11,623 nt of DNA from Candidatus Equihabitans merdae (lineage in GTDB: Bacteria; Bacillota; Clostridia; Lachnospirales; Lachnospiraceae), in assembly GCA_018065025.1 (NCBI GenBank), contig JAGHUB010000031.1, positions 1 to 11,623 of the forward strand, in the 5' to 3' direction. Numbering within the stretch: position 1 is the stretch's first letter; every line of letters begins with the position of its first letter. This document shows, piece after piece, positions 1 through 5,588 of the stretch. The position numbers and the translations under genes were made by a program. The notes beneath the pieces were generated by a model. The model made no database searches, was not told the DNA's origin, and saw only the letters and a list, made by a program, of their open reading frames with translations.

Positions 1-71
1 TTGATTCTGAAATACCTCATTTCAAGAAGCTGATCCGGTTCATGGCATACATTGGCATGCGTGAATACTAA
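1..71 (+). CDS. possible 3' end of a convergent gene (partial)
   Basis: Reading plus-strand frame 3 from the window edge gives 22 codons without a stop, then TAA at 69-71. The peptide reads DSEIPHFKKLIRFMAYIGMR followed by EY, a plausible mixed basic and aromatic C-terminus. The other two plus frames hit stops early. If real, this is the tail of a gene running towards the YgjV-family gene, with its TAA sharing bases 69-70 with that gene's TAG at 68-70. I do not recognise the family. The open stretch is so short that it could be chance, so this is a weak call that depends on sequence left of the window. Confidence 0.35.
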   Translation, partial: DSEIPHFKKLIRFMAYIGMREY

Positions 72-571
72 TGTTTTATATGGCGATCTCTAAAGATAGC
101 ACCCACCGTAACGATTGTTGAAACAGCATCTACTACCCCGGAAACGATGTCCAGAACCAGGAAATCATAAATAGCCCAAAGCAGCAGGTTCAGGGCAATA
201 TTACTCTTGATCCTAAAATCAGATTTAAGATAATACTGTCCCACCGTGTAAATGATCGTGGTAATAACCGGCAGCAGGCCAAGCGCCCCTCTGTTATTTG
301 AGAACAGTCCCAAGGCAGGAATCAAAATCAAGAAAAGGATAAAAATGCGTTTAGTATAGCGATCATAGGCAATGATGGCGTTACGCAGAGCGCATAGCAG
401 GAATGTTGTCAGCCCTGACAGAGAGCCAAAGAATATGCTGGCCACAGCCATGAGAAGACATTGAATACCCTGAAAGCCATAGATCCTTTTTCGACCATGG
501 CTTAAAGAACTTACAATGGTAAACACCGCTGCAAGCAAAGATATGATATTGCCTATCAGAATATTCGTCAA
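68..571 (-). CDS. YgjV-family inner membrane protein
   Basis: This encodes a 167-residue, very hydrophobic protein with about six or seven likely membrane segments (near residues 4-22, 33-49, 50-66, 75-90, 97-112, 124-141 and 143-160), short basic loops (GRKR at 26-29, RYTKR at 71-75) and a basic tail. Size, spacing and the final segment ending in a charged RDRH tail fit the Imp-YgjV family of small bacterial membrane proteins, whose function is not established. The start is TTG at 571-569: an in-frame TGA lies just upstream, no ATG is available near it, and GAGG at 579-582 is 7 bases away. It is last in a minus-strand series, 109 bases after the flavodoxin gene, with a hairpin directly before its ribosome site. 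The family call is from overall resemblance, not from a signature motif. Confidence 0.7.
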   Translation of the reverse strand: MTNILIGNIISLLAAVFTIVSSLSHGRKRIYGFQGIQCLLMAVASIFFGSLSGLTTFLLCALRNAIIAYDRYTKRIFILFLILIPALGLFSNNRGALGLLPVITTIIYTVGQYYLKSDFRIKSNIALNLLLWAIYDFLVLDIVSGVVDAVSTIVTVGAIFRDRHIKH

Positions 572-578
572 AATAAAA

Positions 579-582
579 CCTC
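579..582 (-). promoter_or_regulatory. ribosome binding site fixing a TTG start
   Basis: GAGG on the minus strand sits 7 bases before TTG (571-569). It decides the start of the YgjV-family gene, because the reading frame is closed by TGA immediately upstream. The site lies 2 bases after the foot of the hairpin at 584-619, so folding could affect ribosome access. Confidence 0.6.
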
Positions 583-583
583 A

Positions 584-619
584 ATACCGCCTACCAAGGT
601 CATCCAAGGTAAGCGGTAT
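584..619 (-). promoter_or_regulatory. hairpin abutting the YgjV-family ribosome site
   Basis: On the minus-strand RNA, AUACCGCUUACC pairs with GGUAGGCGGUAU: 12 pairs including one G-U. The pairing continues inside through a UU/UU internal loop to two more G-C pairs capped by AUGA. The bases after it are UGAGGUUUUAUUUUG. This is U-rich but broken by the ribosome site, so it is a poor classic terminator. It could be a partial terminator after the flavodoxin gene, a structure controlling translation of the TTG-started gene, or an RNA-stability element. The pairing is directly visible; the role is inference. Confidence 0.5.
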
Positions 620-680
620 ACAAAAACATATTTTGCTTGATATCTTTACAGAATCATCTGATTCCGAGTACATATCACTC

Positions 681-1190
681 CTATTTATCCAGGAGCTCCA
701 TGGCTTTGGTAGCAAAACGCTTGCCGTAGATTTCGAAACAATCCTTGTACTGTTCCATGCCGTTGTGCTCCTCCACGTTGTTGTTTACACCAACCGGTCC
801 CAGATGGATTACCGGCTTGCCAAAAGAATTGCCGCCGGAATAGCAAAGCATGCCAAATACCATCTCCATGGTCAGGATTTCCTGAAGTACTAAAGAACCG
901 CCGCCATGAGTGTACTGCTCGGTGGCAAATGCACCGCCAAGTTTACCTGCAAAGCTGTATTTCTTGGCTGATGATAAGAGCCAGGCATGCAGATCAGGAG
1001 TCAGTGAAGCAACATATGAGGGTGAACCAATAACGACACCCTTTGACTCTGTTACAAACTCATCGTCAACGGAAGAAATGGAAAATGCTTTGGCTTCTAC
1101 CCCTTCCAGACTATTCATACCTTCTGCAATCCATTCTGCAGCCTGCTTGGTATTGCCTGTTTTTGAATCATAAATAACTGAGAGTTTCAT
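681..1190 (-). CDS. flavodoxin-family protein (WrbA-like NAD(P)H oxidoreductase)
   Basis: This encodes a 169-residue soluble protein with the flavodoxin fold pattern. An N-terminal beta strand (KLSVIYD) leads into the FMN phosphate loop SKTGNT at 9-14. A second FMN-side loop, GSPSYVASLTPDL, is at 55-67, and EQYTHGGGS at 91-99 resembles the glycine-rich third loop of WrbA-type proteins. Known members bind FMN and carry electrons or reduce quinones; the partner here cannot be told. Length fits a single-domain flavodoxin (about 140-200 residues). The ATG at 1190 has GAGG at 1198-1201, 7 bases upstream. It starts 15 bases after the stop of the zinc-ribbon membrane protein, so the two are probably co-transcribed from the promoter near 2850. 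It also contains several cysteines (116, 151) with no obvious motif. Confidence 0.85.
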   Translation of the reverse strand: MKLSVIYDSKTGNTKQAAEWIAEGMNSLEGVEAKAFSISSVDDEFVTESKGVVIGSPSYVASLTPDLHAWLLSSAKKYSFAGKLGGAFATEQYTHGGGSLVLQEILTMEMVFGMLCYSGGNSFGKPVIHLGPVGVNNNVEEHNGMEQYKDCFEIYGKRFATKAMELLDK

Positions 1191-1205
1191 AGATTTACCT
1201 CACTT

Positions 1206-2735
1206 TTATACTTCTATATGCCACAGCTTATCTGTATCGTAACCCTTGGGCAGAACGATCCAGTTTCCTTGTGAAGCTTCGATATACCACTGGTCTTCAT
1301 CTTCGTCGTATTCCATCCAACCATAATCACCGAAATCGGAAGAAATACCTTCATACCAGTACTGCCAGCATGGCGGATTGATATCAGTGTTATACCAGAA
1401 GTAGCAGTCAGTTTCTTTGTCATAGAATGTTTCATACTCATCATCCCAGTCACATGAACGACCTAAAGCATCCACGTAGATGGAACCGGAATTGATGTTC
1501 TGATCCACTGCAGCTTCTGTTGCCTGATCACTGTCATCAGATATATGCCACAGCTTAGCGGTATCATATTTGGCAGGAAGTACCTCCCAGTGTCCATTGG
1601 ATGTTTCAATGTACCACTGCTTTTCATTTTCGTCGTATTCCATCCAACCATAATCACCGAAGTCGGAAGAAATGCCTTCATACCAATACTGCCATGTGTC
1701 GGAATCATAATTGTAGGCGAAATAGCAGTCAGTCTCCGGATCATAGTATGAGTCATACTCATCATACCAGTCACAGCTGCGACCTAATGGCTCAACATAA
1801 ATACTGTTATCACCAGATGTATAGCCGCTGTTATCCCAATTGTCGTCCCTGATATCTGTCACAAAAGATTGCAGTAAGGCACAGACAACCACAAGACCAA
1901 TGCATGTCCAGACAAAGGCACTCTTTGACAGGAATTTGGAAACAAAAGGCGTTGAAACAACAAGAATAGAGACGGCTAATAAGGCTACAATAGGCTCTTT
2001 TTCCATGATACCGCCTAAGAGCATCAACAGCATCAATACCATGATAACAGGATGCCATTTGCCTCCTGACTTTGCTTCCGGTTTATATGAAGAGTTTCTA
2101 TAAGATGATTCTTTATAGGAATTCAGTAACTCATCTGCTTTTTCGATTTTTAAGACAGCACCACAATTGGGACAGTTTGGCTTTGTTCCTTCTGTCCAGT
2201 TTGTTCTGATGACAGACTCGCAATACTCACACTTCATGGTAAGAATACCGGAAGTCTTATCTTTAAAAGCCACGTCTTCATAGTACTGGCCGTTCTCATC
2301 ATAATAGCCCGGCTCATAGCTGGTACCTGTATTGGCATCTCTCCAGCCCACTGCATAATACACATAGTCATGGTTCTTGCAATGATAGGTCATGGGTTCC
2401 TGATAACCGGAGATGAATCGGGTATATCCCGTAGGCTGTTTTTGACGATTACGGATGGGAACGCCGTGAGTGGGAATACCGGAATGGGTACTGGTACTAT
2501 GGTAAGACGGATTGCGGGTACTTGTGCTATGGCGGCTGGGAGTGCTTCTGCTTGTCCAGCCTGATGAATGACTGGAAGAGCTACGGTAAGAACTGCCGCT
2601 GCTATATGAATGGCTTGATGAGCTGTGATGGGAAGGCCCACTGCTGTAACTACTGCTTCGACTGCTTGATGAATGGGAACTGGATGAACGTGAGCTTGAT
2701 GAATGGGAGCTTGAACTACGACCGCTAGGTGGCAT
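1206..2735 (-). CDS. Ser-rich zinc-ribbon membrane protein with duplicated acidic tail
   Basis: This encodes a 509-residue protein I cannot assign to a named family. Residues 4-85 are a Ser/His/Arg/Tyr low-complexity region with a roughly 10-residue period (SSSSHSSSSR). Residues 104-160 are aromatic and charged. C169, C172, C188 and C191 form a CxxC-x15-CxxC zinc ribbon. Three likely membrane segments follow (228-244, 248-265, 273-292). The basic flanks at 222-228 and 267-271 suggest the head and zinc ribbon are cytoplasmic and the tail is outside. The tail holds two copies of an 87- to 90-residue unit (312-398 and 419-508), each starting YV-x-LGRSCDW and ending KLWHI, rich in Trp, Tyr, Asp and Glu. 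Each unit has two conserved cysteines (321/337 and 428/444) that could form disulfides. The start ATG at 2735 has AAAGGA about 9 bases upstream, and a strong promoter lies before it. The gene leads the unit that includes the flavodoxin. The coding call is firm; the function is unknown. Confidence 0.85.
   Translation of the reverse strand: MPPSGRSSSSHSSSSRSSSSHSSSSRSSSYSSGPSHHSSSSHSYSSGSSYRSSSSHSSGWTSRSTPSRHSTSTRNPSYHSTSTHSGIPTHGVPIRNRQKQPTGYTRFISGYQEPMTYHCKNHDYVYYAVGWRDANTGTSYEPGYYDENGQYYEDVAFKDKTSGILTMKCEYCESVIRTNWTEGTKPNCPNCGAVLKIEKADELLNSYKESSYRNSSYKPEAKSGGKWHPVIMVLMLLMLLGGIMEKEPIVALLAVSILVVSTPFVSKFLSKSAFVWTCIGLVVVCALLQSFVTDIRDDNWDNSGYTSGDNSIYVEPLGRSCDWYDEYDSYYDPETDCYFAYNYDSDTWQYWYEGISSDFGDYGWMEYDENEKQWYIETSNGHWEVLPAKYDTAKLWHISDDSDQATEAAVDQNINSGSIYVDALGRSCDWDDEYETFYDKETDCYFWYNTDINPPCWQYWYEGISSDFGDYGWMEYDEDEDQWYIEASQGNWIVLPKGYDTDKLWHIEV
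1214..1479 (-). repeat. tail repeat unit, copy 2
   Basis: This DNA encodes residues 419-507 of the zinc-ribbon membrane protein and is a diverged copy of the unit at 1544-1804. The best-conserved core is 1304-1367, which matches 1631-1694 with only a few differences, at an offset of 327 bases. This copy has two extra residues (an INPPC segment, including an additional cysteine) before the WQYWYEG motif. Confidence 0.8.
1544..1804 (-). repeat. tail repeat unit, copy 1
   Basis: This DNA encodes residues 312-398 of the same protein. Its central segment, from WQYWYEGISSDFGDYG to WMEYDE, is identical at protein level to copy 2 and nearly identical in DNA. The outer parts have drifted, which indicates either selection on the core or partial gene conversion after an in-gene duplication. 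Confidence 0.8.
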
Positions 2736-2754
2736 ATAACATATCCTTTCTATG

Positions 2755-2780
2755 AGGTTATCTCATTTCTTGAATAACCT
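2755..2780 (-). promoter_or_regulatory. small hairpin in the predicted 5' leader
   Basis: AGGTTAT and ATAACCT form a 7-pair stem with a 12-base loop about 20 bases before the start codon of the Ser-rich gene, within the leader predicted from the promoter at 2824-2852. The loop also allows a competing TGAG/CTCA pairing. The stem is weak and the role is unknown. Confidence 0.3.
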
Positions 2781-2823
2781 GATGCATGGGATTGATCCCG
2801 CTACTTTCTCTTATTGTACTTGA

Positions 2824-2852
2824 ATTATACAGAGCATTTTACTCATTATCAA
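2824..2852 (-). promoter_or_regulatory. near-consensus sigma-A promoter
   Basis: The minus strand reads TTGATA (2852-2847), a 17-base spacer, then TATAAT (2829-2824). This is a perfect -10 and a 4/6 -35 at the ideal distance. Transcription would start near 2817 and give a leader of about 80 bases before the Ser-rich zinc-ribbon gene. It lies just downstream of the terminator of the sugar cluster, so it starts an independent unit. Confidence 0.8.
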
Positions 2853-2883
2853 ATGTTCTTTCCTCATCGGGACTCTTCCACAC

Positions 2884-2931
2884 AAAAAAGCTCCTTCAGG
2901 TAGATTTTGATAATCTATTCTAAAGGAGCTT
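2884..2931 (-). terminator. intrinsic terminator of the sugar cluster
   Basis: On the minus-strand RNA, AAGCUCCUUUAG pairs with CUGAAGGAGCUU (12 pairs with one U-G). After a small internal loop, UAGAUU pairs with AAUCUA around an AUCAA loop. The right arm runs directly into a run of six further U residues (plus-strand A run 2884-2889). It lies about 30 bases after the stop of the GH13_31 gene and is a textbook Rho-independent terminator. Confidence 0.9.
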
Positions 2932-2960
2932 AATACTTGGTCCACAAATCAAACCTACAG

Positions 2961-4595
2961 TTAGTGATTAGTTGTGATATACATCCTTGCCTCATAAGGA
3001 TTCAGGATGCTCATATTTTCCTGATTGTCACGGTCATTAGTCAGTACCGGAAGACTGCCTTCAGGAAGGAACTGACTCATATCCACTTTCTTGGCATTGC
3101 CATAGAAATTGCAGATGACCGTCAGTGTGCTTGTCTCAGACACTCTTCTGTAGGCAAATACTTCTTCATCCTCAGCAAGCAGCATCTCAAAGAGACCTTC
3201 TGTGAACACCGGTTTTTCTTTTCTCAAACGAATGAGCTTCTTATAATGTGCCAGCACAGAATCCGGATCATTCATCTGAGCTGCAGCATTAATCTTCTGG
3301 TAGTTGGGATTCACCACGATCCAGGGCTCACCCTTTGTGAAGCCGGCATTGACACTGCCATCCCACTGCATGGGGGTTCTGGCGTTGTCACGACTTCTGG
3401 CATGAAGAGCCTCAACAATCCGGTCTTCAGACCAGCCTAAGGCTTTATGCTCTTTGTAAGCATTAAGGGTTTCAATGTCCCGATACTGATTCAAATCGAA
3501 AGGAGTATTGGTCATACCCAGTTCTTCACCCTGATAGATATAAGGAGTACCTTCCATACCGTGAAGCAGTGTAGCCAGCATCTTGGCTGATTTTTCCCGG
3601 TACTCTTCTGAATCATTTCCCCAACGGGAAACGATTCTGGGAAGATCGTGATTGTCCCAGAAGAGACTATTCCATCCCTTACCGTGAAGACCGGTCTGCC
3701 ATTTTCCTAATACCTGCTTAAGGTCAGCTAAAGACAGGGGCTTCAGATCAAACTTGTCATGTCCGTGATTATCCAGCAGGATATGCTCAAACTGGAAGAC
3801 CATTGAAAGTTCATTGCTATCAGGGCCACTGTATCTGGGGGCTTCTTCCAGAGAAGCACTCCAGGCTTCACCTACGCTTACCAGTTCTTCAGGCTTGCGG
3901 CCAAAGGTATTCTGACTCAGTTCCTGAATATACTGATGGGTTTTATCCTTGTTGATAATGACCTTCTTCAGGGGATTCTTGCCGATATGATCGATGACAT
4001 CCAAACGGAATCCACCGATGCCCCGATCGATCCACCAGTTGATCATATCATAGAGTTCCTGACGCATAGCAGGATTATCCCAATTCAGATCAGGCTGCTT
4101 TACGGAGAAATGATGGAAATAATACTGCTTTAATGAGGGTACCCACTGCCATGCATGTCCTCCGAAACCGGACATCATATCATTGGGATAGACACCTTCT
4201 TCCCCATCTTGCCAAATGTAATAATCGTGGTACTTGTTATCACGGCCTTTTAACGCTTCTTTGAACCAGAAATGCTCGTCAGAGGAATGATTGAGGACCA
4301 GATCCATAATGATACGGATATTTCTCTTCTTGGCTTCCTCAATCAACCGATCCATGTCCTCTAATCTGCCAAAGAGAGGATCGATGTCTCTGTAATCCGA
4401 GATATCGTAGCCGTTGTCATCCTGAGGGGACTTACAAACCGGTGACAACCATATGGCATCAATGCCAAGCTCCTGAAGATAATCCAATCTGGAGATAATA
4501 CCGGGGATATCCCCGATGCCATCGCTATTGCTGTCCTGAAAACTTCTTGGGTAGACCTGATAGATAACAGCCTGTTTCCACCATTCACATGCCAT
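2961..4595 (-). CDS. dexB: oligo-1,6-glucosidase / glucan 1,6-alpha-glucosidase (GH13_31)
   Basis: This 544-residue intracellular enzyme hydrolyses terminal alpha-glucosidic bonds, most likely alpha-1,6 bonds of isomaltose-type oligosaccharides. Landmarks are the calcium loop D21-x-N-x-D-G-x-G-D29, D98 to H103 (DLVLNH), the subfamily motif QPDLNW at 167-172, the nucleophile D199 in FRLDV, the acid/base E243 in GEAW, and D317 in NHD. Val follows the nucleophile (V200). In the yeast maltase/isomaltase and Bacillus oligo-1,6-glucosidase literature this residue goes with alpha-1,6 rather than alpha-1,4 preference. No signal peptide is seen, and the length is typical. The ATG at 4595 has AGAGGA about 7 bases upstream and lies 14 bases after the fructokinase stop. 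It is the last gene before the terminator. Trehalose-6-phosphate hydrolase is a related alternative, but the context favours a DexB-like role as in msm operons. The symbol is by analogy. Confidence 0.85.
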   Translation of the reverse strand: MACEWWKQAVIYQVYPRSFQDSNSDGIGDIPGIISRLDYLQELGIDAIWLSPVCKSPQDDNGYDISDYRDIDPLFGRLEDMDRLIEEAKKRNIRIIMDLVLNHSSDEHFWFKEALKGRDNKYHDYYIWQDGEEGVYPNDMMSGFGGHAWQWVPSLKQYYFHHFSVKQPDLNWDNPAMRQELYDMINWWIDRGIGGFRLDVIDHIGKNPLKKVIINKDKTHQYIQELSQNTFGRKPEELVSVGEAWSASLEEAPRYSGPDSNELSMVFQFEHILLDNHGHDKFDLKPLSLADLKQVLGKWQTGLHGKGWNSLFWDNHDLPRIVSRWGNDSEEYREKSAKMLATLLHGMEGTPYIYQGEELGMTNTPFDLNQYRDIETLNAYKEHKALGWSEDRIVEALHARSRDNARTPMQWDGSVNAGFTKGEPWIVVNPNYQKINAAAQMNDPDSVLAHYKKLIRLRKEKPVFTEGLFEMLLAEDEEVFAYRRVSETSTLTVICNFYGNAKKVDMSQFLPEGSLPVLTNDRDNQENMSILNPYEARMYITTNH

Positions 4596-4609
4596 ATTTA
4601 TTCCTCTTT

Positions 4610-5563
4610 TTACAGAATTGCTTCTACTTCTTCTTTGGAAGGCATTACGCGAAGAGCACCCTTTCTGGTGGTGACGATGGAAGCTGCGGCATTAGCAAAT
4701 GTCAGCATTTCTTTCAACTCTGCTTCGCTATAGTCTCTAAAACCATTTTCCAGCACATAGTGGAGGATGCAGGCGCCAAATGTATCACCGGCACCGGTAG
4801 TTTCAATAGTATTTTCCTGAATGCGTGCCGGGATCTCTACGCGAAGATCCTTGTAATAAGCACGGCTGCCGTCACGACCCATGGAAAGCAGGATCAGGGG
4901 GATATTGTATCTCTCTTTCAGAACGGCGATACCTTCATCATAGTCTTCTTTGCCTGTGAACCACTGAATCTCATTATCAGAGATCTTAAGGATCTGGCAG
5001 TGTTCAAAACCATAAGCGATCTGCTCTTTGGCCAGGTCCATGGACTTCCACAGAGGAGCACGAAGATTGGGATCATAAGAAATCAGACAACCGGCTTCTT
5101 CAGCAAGGGCGATAGCCTTTCTTGTGGCCTTGCGGCAGACTTCATCTGTCATGGAAAGAGAACCATAATGGAAGATCTTGCTGTTCTTGATCTGTTCCGG
5201 ATCGATATCGTCTTCTGACAGCATCATATCAGCACCGGGATTGCGGTAGAAAGAGAATTCACGGTCGCCATCCGGGAAGGTGTGAACAAAGGCCAGAGTG
5301 GTGTGAACTTCTTCATCACGCTTTAAGCCTTCTGTACCGATACCAACTTCCTTTAAAGCAGTTTCAAGCTGATCACCGAACATGTCTTTACCGATCTTGC
5401 CGATGAAGTTTGTGCTGTGACCCAGACGGTTCAGCATGGAAAGGACGTTGCAGGGAGCACCGCCGGGATTGGCTTCCATAAGAGGATTGCCCTGGCCGCT
5501 AACGCCATTTTCTGTAAAGTCAATCAGTAATTCGCCTAAAGCTGTTACATCGTATTTACTCAT
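4610..5563 (-). CDS. scrK: fructokinase, PfkB family
   Basis: This 317-residue cytosolic sugar kinase is predicted to convert fructose and ATP to fructose 6-phosphate. It has the PfkB layout: an N-terminal strand with GELLIDF (10-16), the sugar-binding GGAPCNV (34-40), GKIGKDMFGD (55-64), DPNLRAPLW (164-172, common in bacterial fructokinases) and the signature TTGAGDTFGA (255-264), where G257-G259 form the anion hole and D260 is the catalytic base. Length is standard. The ATG at 5563 is preceded by AGGAG about 8 bases away and by only 25 bases from the upstream stop. Sitting between a sucrose-active GH13_4 enzyme and an alpha-glucosidase, it most simply handles fructose released from sucrose. 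Another ketose or nucleoside substrate cannot be fully excluded from motifs alone. The gene symbol is by analogy. Confidence 0.88.
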   Translation of the reverse strand: MSKYDVTALGELLIDFTENGVSGQGNPLMEANPGGAPCNVLSMLNRLGHSTNFIGKIGKDMFGDQLETALKEVGIGTEGLKRDEEVHTTLAFVHTFPDGDREFSFYRNPGADMMLSEDDIDPEQIKNSKIFHYGSLSMTDEVCRKATRKAIALAEEAGCLISYDPNLRAPLWKSMDLAKEQIAYGFEHCQILKISDNEIQWFTGKEDYDEGIAVLKERYNIPLILLSMGRDGSRAYYKDLRVEIPARIQENTIETTGAGDTFGACILHYVLENGFRDYSEAELKEMLTFANAAASIVTTRKGALRVMPSKEEVEAIL

Positions 5564-5588
5564 ATTACATTCTCCTATTGATCCTGTA

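Noticed and set aside
1214..1774. Minus-strand open frames of 79 and 103 codons inside the zinc-ribbon gene tail
   Set aside because: They are in another frame of the two duplicated tail units and resemble each other only because the DNA is duplicated. They have low-complexity Met/Thr/Ile content and no ribosome sites.
4501..4520. Palindromic-looking CCGGGGATATCCCCG-type sequence as an operator
   Set aside because: It lies within the GH13_31 coding sequence over the conserved GIGDIPGI codons near the calcium loop, so the symmetry is explained by the protein sequence.
4589..5218. Plus-strand open frame of 209 codons
   Set aside because: It is fully antisense to the fructokinase gene, with no family resemblance and no plausible ribosome site. 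It is explained by codon bias of the minus-strand gene.
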